In this document: positions 34,619 to 42,828 of the stretch, one piece after another
Position numbering within the stretch: position 1 is the stretch's first letter
Layout of the letters: every line of letters starts with the position of its first letter
Assembly: GCF_008727865.1 (NCBI RefSeq)
Contig: NZ_VTWU01000001.1
Coordinates: forward strand, 186,001 to 250,000
Length of the DNA: 64,000 nt
From: Hymenobacter busanensis
Lineage (GTDB): Bacteria; Bacteroidota; Bacteroidia; Cytophagales; Hymenobacteraceae
Direction of reading: 5' to 3'
Notes under the pieces: model-generated
Told to the model about the DNA's origin: nothing
The model's database searches: none
The model's input: only the letters and a program-made list of their open reading frames with translations
Made by a program: the position numbers and the translations under genes

Positions 34619-37171
34619 ATGAAAACCACGCTTACGCTTCGTTTGGTCGGCTTGCTACTGGGTTTCGGCCTGGCCCTGCCGCAAGCCCATGCCCAAACAC
34701 CCGCTACACCCACCGCGGCTACTGCGGCCACGCAGCGCCAGTTGCAAGCCCTGCGCACCGGCGAGGCCATCAAGCTCGACGGCGTGCTCGACGAACCCGT
34801 CTGGCAGCAGGCCCAAGTGGCTTCCGACTTCATCCAGAACCGCCCCAAGCCGGGCCCGCACGAGCGCCACAAAACCGAGGTGCGCGTGCTCTACGATGAC
34901 GCCGCGCTCTACGTGGGTGCCATCATGCACGACGTGAGCCTCGACTCCATTCCCAAGGAACTGACCGCCCGCGACAACTCCGGCAACAGCGACTTTTTCG
35001 GTATTTTCCTCGATACCTACCACGACAAGCTCAACGGCTACGGCTTCATTGTGACGACGGGCGGCGTGCAGATGGACGCCCGCTACTCGCCCGCCGGCGG
35101 CGAAGACTTCAACTGGAACGCCGTGTGGGACTCGCGCACCTCGCTGCAAGGCACCGATTGGGTGGCCGAAATGCGCATTCCGTATTCGGCCATCCGTTTC
35201 GGCACGGCCGACGTGCAGGAGTGGGGCTTGCAGTTTATGCGCCAGCGGCGGCGCGAAAACCAGGGCTTCTTTTGGAACGATGTGAAGCCCGAAGTCAACG
35301 GGTTTGTGAACCAATGGGGCCTGCTCACCGGCCTGCAAGGACTGAAGCCGCCCTTGCGCCTCTCGCTCACGCCCTACGTATCGGGCTACGTGAACCACAA
35401 CCCGCTGAGTCCCGACGGCGCGCGCCGCACGACGACGAGCTTCAACGGGGGCGCGGACGTGAAGTGGGGCATCAACGAGAGCTTCACGCTCGACGCGACG
35501 CTGGTGCCCGATTTCGGGCAGGTGCAGAGCGACAACCAGGTGCTGAATTTGTCGCCCTTCGAGGTGCAGTTTGCCGAAAACCGCCAGTTCTTCACCGAGG
35601 GCACCGAGCTGTTCAGCAAGGGCAACTTGTTTTACACCCGCCGCGTGGGTGCCCAGCCCATCGGCTACGGCAGCGTGTCGGCGGGACGGGGCGAGAAAAT
35701 ACTGCGTAACCCGGCCGAAACGCGCCTGCTGAACGCCACCAAGATTTCGGGCCGCACCAACAAAGGTTTGGGCGTGGGCCTCTTCAACGCGCTGAGCAAC
35801 GACGTGTACGCCACGCTGCAGGACAGCGCCACCGGCGCCAAGCGCGACGTACTGACGCAGCCGTTCAGCAACTACAGCATTGCGGTGCTCGACCAGAGCC
35901 TGAAAAACAACTCCTACGTCTCGCTCATCAATACCAACGTCACGCGCTGGGGCCGCACCTACGACGCCAACGTCACCGGCGGCCTGTTCCGCTTCAACGA
36001 CAAGAAAAACGCCTACGCCCTCGACGGCAGCGTGGTGTATTCGCGCCGCCGCGGCACCGTATTCGGCTCCGACACCACTCGAATTGACGACCCGAACGGC
36101 TTCAAGTACACCGTTGGGCTGGGCAAAATCAGCGGCAAAATTACCTGGGGCCTCAACCACCGCATCGAGTCGGACCACTACAACCCCAACGACTTGGGCA
36201 TCCTGTTCGGCAACAACAACATCACGCAGTCGTTCGACGCGGGCTACCACCTCTACAAGCCGTTCTGGAAAGTCAACAACCTGCACGTGTTCGGGCAAGT
36301 CACGCACTCGTTGCTGTACCGCCCCACGCGCTACCAGAGCGTCGATTACTACCTCGGCGCCAACACCACCTTCACCAAAAGCTTCCTGCAGCTGGGCTTC
36401 GATTTCAACGTGGACCCGGCCAACAACGACTTCTACGAGCCGCGCCAGTACCCGCTGGGCCAGTATTGGGTGCGCGTGCCGGGCAGCACCAGCCTGGTGT
36501 TTTTCATCAACATGGACCCGCGCAAGAAATTCCAGCTGAACTGGAACGTGGGCAGCCGCCAGTACGCCGAAGACGAGCGACTGGACCGTCCGCGCCGCAC
36601 GCGCTACAGTTTCGGCGCCTACCCGCGCTACCGCGTCAACGACCACCTCACGTTCCGCTACAACATCGATTGGAGCTACGACGGCAACCAGATCGGCTAC
36701 GTGAACGGCGGGCTGAAGCGCGACGAGCCACTCGACCACGACTTTATGGGGCAGGTCATCCTGGGCCGCCGCAACGTGGCCACGGTATCGAACGTGGCGC
36801 AGGTCATCTACACCTTCACCAACCGCATGTCGTTCACGTTTCGGGCGCGGCACTACACCAGCTGCGTGCGCTACCAAGACTTTGCCCGCCTGAAACCGGG
36901 CGGGGAAGAAGAGCTGGTAAACTACCAGCGCAACCGCGACAACACGTTCAATGCCTTCAACATCGACGCGGTGTACTCGTGGTGGTTTGCGCCCGGCTCG
37001 CAGGTGAGCGTGGTCTGGAAAAATGCTGGCTCCACGTCGTTGCTGGCCAACCAGGCCACCCCGCTCTACTTCGACAACCTCTCGAACACCATCAACACGC
37101 CCCACAGCAACTCCGTCTCGGTCAAGCTCATCTACTACCTCGACTACCTCGCCCTGCGCAAAAAGCGGTAA
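34619..37171 (+). CDS. DUF5916 outer-membrane protein with N-terminal CBM9-like domain
   Basis: 850 residues. A signal peptide (MKTTLTLRLVGLLLGFGLALPQAHAQ) is followed by a carbohydrate-binding family 9-like domain: GEAIKLDGVLDEPVWQQAQVASDFIQNRP, VRVLYDDAALYVGAIMHD and VAEMRIPYSAIRFG are its usual blocks. The C-terminal 550 residues (DUF5916) alternate aromatic and polar residues in beta-hairpin style (NGFKYTVGLGKISGKITWGL, FTNRMSFTFRARHY) and end in SVKLIYYLDYLALRKKR, as in an outer-membrane beta-barrel. The 291 bases upstream hold no gene. Function unknown; the CBM9-like part suggests binding of a saccharide. The start is set by the signal peptide. Confidence 0.88.
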   Translation: MKTTLTLRLVGLLLGFGLALPQAHAQTPATPTAATAATQRQLQALRTGEAIKLDGVLDEPVWQQAQVASDFIQNRPKPGPHERHKTEVRVLYDDAALYVGAIMHDVSLDSIPKELTARDNSGNSDFFGIFLDTYHDKLNGYGFIVTTGGVQMDARYSPAGGEDFNWNAVWDSRTSLQGTDWVAEMRIPYSAIRFGTADVQEWGLQFMRQRRRENQGFFWNDVKPEVNGFVNQWGLLTGLQGLKPPLRLSLTPYVSGYVNHNPLSPDGARRTTTSFNGGADVKWGINESFTLDATLVPDFGQVQSDNQVLNLSPFEVQFAENRQFFTEGTELFSKGNLFYTRRVGAQPIGYGSVSAGRGEKILRNPAETRLLNATKISGRTNKGLGVGLFNALSNDVYATLQDSATGAKRDVLTQPFSNYSIAVLDQSLKNNSYVSLINTNVTRWGRTYDANVTGGLFRFNDKKNAYALDGSVVYSRRRGTVFGSDTTRIDDPNGFKYTVGLGKISGKITWGLNHRIESDHYNPNDLGILFGNNNITQSFDAGYHLYKPFWKVNNLHVFGQVTHSLLYRPTRYQSVDYYLGANTTFTKSFLQLGFDFNVDPANNDFYEPRQYPLGQYWVRVPGSTSLVFFINMDPRKKFQLNWNVGSRQYAEDERLDRPRRTRYSFGAYPRYRVNDHLTFRYNIDWSYDGNQIGYVNGGLKRDEPLDHDFMGQVILGRRNVATVSNVAQVIYTFTNRMSFTFRARHYTSCVRYQDFARLKPGGEEELVNYQRNRDNTFNAFNIDAVYSWWFAPGSQVSVVWKNAGSTSLLANQATPLYFDNLSNTINTPHSNSVSVKLIYYLDYLALRKKR

Positions 37172-37214
37172 GGGCTTGGGTTGTATGGTTTAGCCAAAGC
37201 CTGCCTAATAGGTC

Positions 37215-37332
37215 GTCATACTGAAGGGGGCGAAGCAACTCTACCGCTTTTCAGGATGGAATCGTACCATCTGAGGGCGCGGTAGAGAGGCTTGACTACG
37301 TCGACCTTTGGTTCGGCTGCGCTCAACACGAC
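37215..37332. repeat. Dispersed palindromic repeat, copy C (degenerate)
   Basis: Starts GTCATACTGAAG and ends GCTCAACACGAC; inner arms ACTCTACCGC and GCGGTAGAG are inverted. It fills the gap between the convergent DUF5916 and DUF3037 genes. Confidence 0.7.
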
Positions 37333-37341
37333 GCTCTGAGC

Positions 37342-37731
37342 CTACGCCACCAGTTGCTCAAACAGCCGGTTCAGGGTATCGGCCCCATCCGAGCACAGGC
37401 CGGGGTGCACGGGCGAGGTTTGCACCACCGTGCTGCGCGTGGCCGTGAGCCAGCGAAACCGCTCGGCCACGCCCAGCTGCCCGATGGGCCCGCCTTCGCG
37501 CCGGCCGCGGCAAATCCGCTCGAACGCCTGCAGCCGCTGCTGAATTTCGGTCAGGTCCAGCTCGTCGCCGGCGAAGGCGCGCAGCCGGGCTTCGGGCACG
37601 TGGTAGCGGCACTGCAAAAAGCCCTGCGCCTTGCAGTACACAATGACGCCCACGTTGAGGAATTCCTCCCGCTCCACGCGCGGCACCACGCGCAGCACGG
37701 CGTACTCAAACAAGTGCTTGGCGGGCAGCAT
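37342..37731 (-). CDS. DUF3037 protein
   Basis: 129 residues, cytoplasmic, all one DUF3037 domain: HLFEYAVLRVVPRVEREEFLNVGVIVYCK (family signature), then the central DLTEIQQRLQAFERICRGRREGGPIGQL and the conserved end FRWLTATRSTVVQTSPVHPGLCSD. No known activity. The start is set at ATG 37731 (MLPAKHLFEYA), inside the end of the HipA-like gene (26-base overlap); an ATG at 37746 is the alternative. The two genes commonly occur as a coupled pair in other bacteria, so a joint function is likely. Confidence 0.88.
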   Translation of the reverse strand: MLPAKHLFEYAVLRVVPRVEREEFLNVGVIVYCKAQGFLQCRYHVPEARLRAFAGDELDLTEIQQRLQAFERICRGRREGGPIGQLGVAERFRWLTATRSTVVQTSPVHPGLCSDGADTLNRLFEQLVA

Positions 37732-38497
37732 CGGCTTCCTGAACAAAGGTTTCTGAGGCGCCGAGGCGGTATTCGAGGAACTGCACGTAGGCGGCCCGTT
37801 GCGCGTCGGCCGAGAGGTCGGGCTCCGTTAGCCACACGTCGGGCACCAGGGCCACGATGGCGCGCAGCAGCTCGGGCGTGATGCGGGCGCGGCTTTCGGC
37901 ATCCACCGCCGCCAGCTCGGTGGCTTGCGGCAGCAGCACGTGGTCCTTGATTTGGGGGAAGGAGCGGGGCCGCGGCTCGGCCCAGCCCGCGCCGGCGTGG
38001 TGGGCATACAGCGCCGCGCCGTGGTCAATCAGCCACAACTGCTTGTGCCACATGAGCATGTTGGTGTTGCGGGCGGTGCGGTCCACGTTCAGCGTCAGCG
38101 CATCGAGCCACACCACCTGCGAGGCCAAGCGGGCGTCCACCGTTGTCACCAGCGCATCGAAGGTGATGGCGCCGGAGAGGTAGTGCAGGGCCAGGTTCAG
38201 GCCTGTGCTGAAGCGCAGCAAATCCTGGATTTCCTCATCGGGCTCGGTGCGGCCGAAGGATTCGTCGAGCTCCAGAAACACCAGCTCGGGCACGCGCAAA
38301 CCCAGCGCCCGGGCCAGCTCGCCCACCACCAGCTCGGCAATCAGCGCCTTCGGGCCCTGGCCCGCGCCGCGGAATTTGACCACGTACAGAAACCCGTCGT
38401 CGGCCTCCATCAGGGCCGGAAGGGAACCGCCTTCGCGCAACGGCGTCACGTAGCGCGTCGCGCCGACGGTTCGTAAAGAGAGCGTACTAGCCTGCAT
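37706..38497 (-). CDS. HipA-like kinase-fold protein
   Basis: 263 residues, shorter than HipA toxins (about 440). It shows the compact HipA-type fold: FLYVVKFRGAGQGPKALIAELVVGELARALGLRVPELVFLEL (N-lobe with Lys and Glu), then the catalytic WLDALTLNVDRTARNTNML (D-x5-N style loop) and LWLIDHGAALY (metal-binding Asp). The aspartate and histidine of these loops are present, so phosphotransfer is possible. There is no HipB-type antitoxin next door; the partner is the overlapping DUF3037 gene. The start at 38497 (MQASTLSLRTVGATRYV) is preferred. It may be a protein or small-molecule kinase; a toxin role is not shown. Confidence 0.82.
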   Translation of the reverse strand: MQASTLSLRTVGATRYVTPLREGGSLPALMEADDGFLYVVKFRGAGQGPKALIAELVVGELARALGLRVPELVFLELDESFGRTEPDEEIQDLLRFSTGLNLALHYLSGAITFDALVTTVDARLASQVVWLDALTLNVDRTARNTNMLMWHKQLWLIDHGAALYAHHAGAGWAEPRPRSFPQIKDHVLLPQATELAAVDAESRARITPELLRAIVALVPDVWLTEPDLSADAQRAAYVQFLEYRLGASETFVQEADAARQALV

Positions 38498-38594
38498 AGG
38501 GCACGAATACGGGAAAGGAGCGGGCAAAGGACGCCCAAAGTCGCGGTTTATCGGCTGGAGCGGCGATTCGCCGATTTTACGCGAGGACCTGACG

Positions 38595-38634
38595 CACCGC
38601 AGCCCCGGCGCGCGTTCGTGCCGGGGCTGCGGTG
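38595..38634 (-). terminator. pgi: Hairpin after pgi
   Basis: CACCGCAGCCCCGGC and GCCGGGGCTGCGGTG pair exactly over 15 bases with a 10-base loop, 19 bases past the pgi stop. No T run on either strand follows, so it may act as a transcript end stabiliser. Confidence 0.6.
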
Positions 38635-38652
38635 GTAGACAGTTACCCTGAA

Positions 38653-40389
38653 TTAGCGCGTCGGCACCAGCGCCAGCAGCGTTTGCAAGCCTTGGGCTGC
38701 ATCGGCGCCGAGGTGCACCCGCAGGGTGCGGCGGCCGTTGTGGTGCAGGGCTTCCAGGTCGCCCTGGGCCTGGGCGTTTTTCAGCGTGCCGAACGTGTAT
38801 GAGCGGCCGGGCAAGGGCAAATCGTTCGGGTTGTCGGCTGTGAGCTGCAGAAACAGGCCGGTGTTGGGGCCGCCCTTGTGGTACTGACCGGTGGAGTGCA
38901 AAAAGCGCGGGCCGTAGCCAGCCGTGGTGGCAATATGCCGGCTGTTCAGCACCGCCGCCCGAATCTGCTGAATGGCGCCGGTTACGGTGGGCGTTTCGGT
39001 CAGGTAAGCCTGTACCGAGAGGTAGTCGCCGGCCTGGGCCTGGCCGAAAAAGTCTTTCACCAGCTCGGCGGCCGAACCCGCCGCCCCGGCGTGGGAGGCG
39101 TAGAACGTCAGCCCGTTTTCTGCCAGCGTAGCGGGTTGCTGGGGCAGTTCGCCGTGCTCTTCCACGGCCTTCATCAGCTTGTCGGTAGCCGTTTTGGCCG
39201 CTTGCACGTTGGGCTGATCGAAGGGGTTGATGCCGAACACGGCGCTGGCTACGGCTGTGGCCACTTCCCAGCGGAAAAACTCCTGCCCCAAATCCAGCAC
39301 GTCGTTCATCAGAATGGTGATGATCGGGTGGCCTTTCTCGCGCAGTTGTTTGATGAGTTGCTCGTTGGCCGCGTCGGATTGGCCTTTGTAACCCACGTAT
39401 ACAAACACGCGGTCCAGGCCGTAGTCGGCCGAGGCCAGCGGCTCGTCGGCAATGGGCAAGATGCCAAGGCCTTCTTTGCCGGTGCTTTCGGCCACCAGCT
39501 GCTCCATCCAGAGGCCGAGGCTGCTGAGTGACGGGGGCACGAGCAGGGTGAGCTTGTCGTGGCCAGCCTGGGCCAGCACGCCAAGGGCCACGCCGAGGGC
39601 TTCGCCGGGGTTGTTTTCGGCGGGGCCGTTGGCGCCGCAGGCGCGCATCATGTGCAGGGCGCGGGTCAGGATTTCGCGCACGTCGAGGCCGTAGAGGGCG
39701 GCGGGCACGAGGCCAAAGTAGGTGAGGGCCGAAAAGCGGCCGCCCACTTCGGGAAAGTTCAGGAACACCCGGCGGTAGCCCAGCTTCTCGGCCGTGGCCA
39801 CGAAGGGCGTACCGGGGTCGGTGATGCCGATGAAGTTTTCGCCGGCCCGCTCGCCCTTGATTTCCTTCAGGCGGGCGTAGAAATAGTCGCCAAACGCCAG
39901 CGGCTCGGCCGTGGTGCCCGATTTGCTGGCCACGATGAACAGCGTGTGGGCCAGCGGCACCGCCTGTTCAATCTCCTGAATGGTGCCGGGGTCGGTGGTG
40001 TCGAGCACCAGCATGTTCAGCCCGTTCGGGCCCTGTTCGGCCGACTCGCGAAACACAATGGGGGCCATGGTGCTGCCGCCCATGCCCATCACCACCACGT
40101 GGCTGAAGCCCGCAGCCTTCACTTCGGCCACAAACTGCTCCAGGTCGGGCACGGCCTGCTGCAGGTCTTCGGCCACGCGCAGCCAGCCCATAAAGCTGCG
40201 GATGCTTTGCTGGGCCTGGGCATCCTGGGTCCAAAGCGTGGCATCTTTTTGCCAGAAACGCTCGGTGAAGTTTTGGGTCCCGAAAGCCTGCAATTGGGCA
40301 TCTACGGCGGCTTGGTAGCTGCCTAGCTCGAAAGTGGCGGTAGGAATATGGGCTGGCGCGGCAGAGGTGCCGGAAAGGGGAGTCGACAT
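38653..40389 (-). CDS. pgi: Glucose-6-phosphate isomerase (type found in transaldolase-isomerase fusions)
   Basis: Interconverts glucose-6-phosphate and fructose-6-phosphate. 578 residues. SIS-fold motifs: VVVMGMGGSTMAPIVFRE (residues about 91-108), FIVASKSGTTAEPLAFGDYF, and DPGTPFVATAEKLGYRRVFLNFPEVGGRFSALTYFGLVPAALYG. The second SIS domain has GVALGVLAQAGHDKLTLLVPP and the C-terminal RFLHSTGQYHKGGPNTGLFLQLT. The pattern is that of the isomerase half of Tal-Pgi proteins rather than the classical enteric enzyme, but no transaldolase part is present. The start is ATG 40389; a TTG two codons earlier also fits. Confidence 0.9.
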   Translation of the reverse strand: MSTPLSGTSAAPAHIPTATFELGSYQAAVDAQLQAFGTQNFTERFWQKDATLWTQDAQAQQSIRSFMGWLRVAEDLQQAVPDLEQFVAEVKAAGFSHVVVMGMGGSTMAPIVFRESAEQGPNGLNMLVLDTTDPGTIQEIEQAVPLAHTLFIVASKSGTTAEPLAFGDYFYARLKEIKGERAGENFIGITDPGTPFVATAEKLGYRRVFLNFPEVGGRFSALTYFGLVPAALYGLDVREILTRALHMMRACGANGPAENNPGEALGVALGVLAQAGHDKLTLLVPPSLSSLGLWMEQLVAESTGKEGLGILPIADEPLASADYGLDRVFVYVGYKGQSDAANEQLIKQLREKGHPIITILMNDVLDLGQEFFRWEVATAVASAVFGINPFDQPNVQAAKTATDKLMKAVEEHGELPQQPATLAENGLTFYASHAGAAGSAAELVKDFFGQAQAGDYLSVQAYLTETPTVTGAIQQIRAAVLNSRHIATTAGYGPRFLHSTGQYHKGGPNTGLFLQLTADNPNDLPLPGRSYTFGTLKNAQAQGDLEALHHNGRRTLRVHLGADAAQGLQTLLALVPTR

Positions 40390-40578
40390 GGGCAACGGAT
40401 GGGTTAAAGCACGAATGAGTTGCGGGGCGCAAAGTAATAAAGGCTGGTTGGTTCGCCGGTATTCCTATTGGCTCTGGCGCGCGTGAGGAGTTGTTGCCAG
40501 AAGAAACTACCAGTGCATTAGCGGCTGCCAACGGCTGAATATCCGGTCAATTCATGTGCAGCTGGCAGAATAATTAGC

Positions 40579-40586
40579 TATTTTCG
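40579..40586 (+). promoter_or_regulatory. Candidate -7 promoter box of the cupin gene
   Basis: TATTTTCG fits TAnnTTCG and ends 7 bases before the ATG at 40594. No -33 TTG was found. Confidence 0.35.
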
Positions 40587-40593
40587 CCTTCTT

Positions 40594-41100
40594 ATGACCG
40601 ACGTACAGACCCCCAAACAGCAGCTTTTTGCGCAAACCGAGCAGCAACTGCAAGCGCAGGGCTTCCGCATCGACCGCCAGGACCAGACGCGCCCCTGGGG
40701 CGGCTTCTTCGTTATCGATGAAACTCAGGCCCAGTCGTTTGCCGATGCGTACTTCGGAGGGCTTTCGGTTGACGAATTGCGGATTTCGGGCAAGCTCAGC
40801 CCCAAGATTCTGCTCGTGGCTCCCGGTCAGCGCCTTTCGTGGCAGTACCACTTCCGCCGGGCCGAAATCTGGCGCGTGGTGCAGGGCCCGGTGGGCGTGG
40901 TTACCAGCGACACCGACGAAGAAGGCGAGCTGAAAACTTACCAGCCCGGCGAGCAAATAACGTTGCGCCAGGGCCAGCGGCACCGCCTCGTGGGCCTGCA
41001 GGGCTGGGGCGTGCTGGCCGAAATATGGCAGCACACCGACGCCGCCCAGCCTTCCGACGAAGACGATATCGTGCGGGTACAAGACGATTTCGGCCGCTAA
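40594..41100 (+). CDS. Cupin protein related to type II mannose-6-phosphate isomerase
   Basis: 168 residues, one cupin domain. The N-terminal half carries RPWGGFFVIDE, a motif of phosphomannose isomerase-type cupins; metal ligands are probably in LSWQYHFRRAEIWRVVQGPVGVV (His/Glu) and the second cupin motif QRHRLVGLQGWGVLAEIWQH. This is close to the C-terminal cupin of bifunctional GDP-mannose pyrophosphorylase/PMI. It probably acts on a sugar phosphate or nucleotide sugar, and pgi is its neighbour. The stop overlaps the stop of the convergent TetR gene by 3 bases. Confidence 0.82.
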   Translation: MTDVQTPKQQLFAQTEQQLQAQGFRIDRQDQTRPWGGFFVIDETQAQSFADAYFGGLSVDELRISGKLSPKILLVAPGQRLSWQYHFRRAEIWRVVQGPVGVVTSDTDEEGELKTYQPGEQITLRQGQRHRLVGLQGWGVLAEIWQHTDAAQPSDEDDIVRVQDDFGR

Positions 41101-41642
41101 AAAGCCTTGCTGGCAACCTGTGAGCCGTATTTGGACTTGATAAATTCCAGTAGCTCGGGCAACTCGTTTGTCCCGTTCGTTGCCAGGTTTTTCCAGAGGG
41201 CGTCCACCAGCAGCATCAGCAAGCGGGCTTCCTGGGCCGGCTGCGCGTAGCCGAGCTGCCGGAATGCCACTTCGAGCAGGCCGGGCAAGGGCTGCATAAA
41301 CCGCTCGTGCTGGGTGCGGGCCACTTCCACGTCGCCGAGACGGGTTTGCAGCTTCCAGAAGGCTGCTTCTTCGCGCACCAGCACCAGCGGCAACTCAATG
41401 ATGCGGTGAATGAGCTCCAGCGGTGAGTTTTCCAGCAGCCGGCCGCGGTTTTGCTCGATCACGCGCTTGTAGCCGGTCCGGATGACGTAATCGAGCAGCA
41501 ACTCCTTGCTGCCAAAGTGCTTGAAAATAAGAGCCTCCGATACCTCGGCTTCCTTCGCAATTAGCTGCGTGGGCGTATGCTCGACGCCTTTTTCGGCGAA
41601 GAGGTGAAGCGCGACTTGGGCGATGAGCTGTTTGCGAGTCAT
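41097..41642 (-). CDS. TetR/AcrR-family transcriptional regulator
   Basis: 181 residues. The N-terminal helix-turn-helix is TRKQLIAQVALHLFAEKGVEHTPTQLIAKEAEVSEALIFKHFGSKELLLDYVI, the standard TetR DNA-binding block. The C-terminal ligand domain is all helical (LIHRIIELPLVLVREEAAFWKLQTR and ARLLMLLVDALWKN). The ligand and target are not identifiable. The gene is convergent with the cupin gene, with overlapping stop codons and no terminator between. Start set at ATG 41642. Confidence 0.9.
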   Translation of the reverse strand: MTRKQLIAQVALHLFAEKGVEHTPTQLIAKEAEVSEALIFKHFGSKELLLDYVIRTGYKRVIEQNRGRLLENSPLELIHRIIELPLVLVREEAAFWKLQTRLGDVEVARTQHERFMQPLPGLLEVAFRQLGYAQPAQEARLLMLLVDALWKNLATNGTNELPELLEFIKSKYGSQVASKAF

Positions 41643-41765
41643 AAGTGAAAAAGCCAACCCACGGTGCCGACGCGGCGGGGTGCGGGCCGTGGGGCCGCAT
41701 CACCAAGTGCCACGCCGGAGGCGGTAGCCGCGGGCAAATATATTCAGCCGCCGCGGGCAAGGACC

Positions 41766-41821
41766 AAAAAAACCGCCCGCCGACCCAATTTGCCGAAAAC
41801 GGCGGTCTGGGTGGCGGGCGG
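41766..41821 (-). terminator. pfkA: Rho-independent terminator of the fba-pfkA operon
   Basis: On the minus strand CCGCCCGCCACCCA and TGGGTCGGCGGGCGG (one bulge) are followed by TTTTTTT. It lies 28-83 bases past the pfkA stop. The rest of the 206 bases between the TetR start and pfkA shows no gene. Confidence 0.85.
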
Positions 41822-41848
41822 AAATAGCAGACTGTCGACTGCCGGAGG

Positions 41849-42820
41849 TTATGTGGACAGGATTTCCATCATCCGCATGAACGATTGATTGATTGGCTTT
41901 TTGCGGGTGATGCAGTCGTGGAAGGGGGTGTAGACGAGCTTCCGGTCGACGATGCCGGCCATGACCGAGCGCATGCCGTTGATGAGGCCCTCCACCGCCG
42001 CTATGCCGATCTGCGAGGCCAGCAGCCGGTCGGCCGCCGAGGGCGCCCCGCCGCGTTGGATGTGGCCCACAACCGTCACGCGCACGTCGAGTTCGGGAAT
42101 GGCTTCCTTTACCTGCGTGGCAATATGGGTAGCGTTGCCTTCTTCCTCGCCTTCGGCCACCACCACTAGAAACGACGATTTCTGCCGCTTGCGGCCGATC
42201 TGCAGCTGCTCAATCACCGATTCGAGCGACTGTTGCGTTTCGGGCACCAGCACAATTTCGGCCCCGCCGCCGATGGCGCAGGGAATGGCAATGTAGCCCG
42301 AGTCGCGGCCCATTACCTCCACAAAAAAGGCGCGGTCGTGGGAGTCGGCCGTGTCGCGGATCTTGTCGATGGCCTCGAGGGCGGTGTTGACGGCCGTGTC
42401 GTAGCCGATGGTGTAGTCGGTGCCGAACAAATCGTTGTCGATGGTGCCCGGCGCGCCCACCGTCGGAATGCCAAACTCCCGCTCGAACAGCTCCGCGCCC
42501 GTGAACGTGCCGTTGCCGCCGATGGCCACCAAGCCCTCAATCTTATGGTTTACCAGCTGATCGAACGCGGCTTGGCGGCCTTCCTTGGTCTGGAACCGCT
42601 GCGAGCGGGCCGACTTAAGAATGGTGCCGCCGCGCTGCACGATGTTGGCCACGGACGTGGTGTCGAGGCGCACGATTTCGCCCTTGATCATGCCCGAATA
42701 GCCGCGCATGATGCCGTACACCTCCACGCCGTGGTAGAGCGCGGTGCGCACCACGGCCCGCACACACGCGTTCATGCCCGGCGCGTCGCCGCCGCTGGTA
42801 AATACCCCGATTCGTTTCAT
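41849..42820 (-). CDS. pfkA: ATP-dependent 6-phosphofructokinase
   Basis: Commits fructose-6-phosphate to glycolysis. 323 residues, a normal PfkA. Landmarks: GVFTSGGDAPGMNACVRAVV (ATP loop), IGGNGTFTGAELF near residue 100, where the Gly that marks ATP use (as opposed to PPi) is kept but the usual Asp before it is Asn; PGTIDND (catalytic Asp about 125), ETMGRDSG-like EVMGRDSGYIAIPCAI, and VTVVGHIQRGGAPSAADRLLAS (substrate Arg). It starts 8 bases after the fba stop, so both are in one operon transcribed fba to pfkA. Confidence 0.95.
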   Translation of the reverse strand: MKRIGVFTSGGDAPGMNACVRAVVRTALYHGVEVYGIMRGYSGMIKGEIVRLDTTSVANIVQRGGTILKSARSQRFQTKEGRQAAFDQLVNHKIEGLVAIGGNGTFTGAELFEREFGIPTVGAPGTIDNDLFGTDYTIGYDTAVNTALEAIDKIRDTADSHDRAFFVEVMGRDSGYIAIPCAIGGGAEIVLVPETQQSLESVIEQLQIGRKRQKSSFLVVVAEGEEEGNATHIATQVKEAIPELDVRVTVVGHIQRGGAPSAADRLLASQIGIAAVEGLINGMRSVMAGIVDRKLVYTPFHDCITRKKPINQSFMRMMEILST

Positions 42821-42828
42821 CTACGCGG

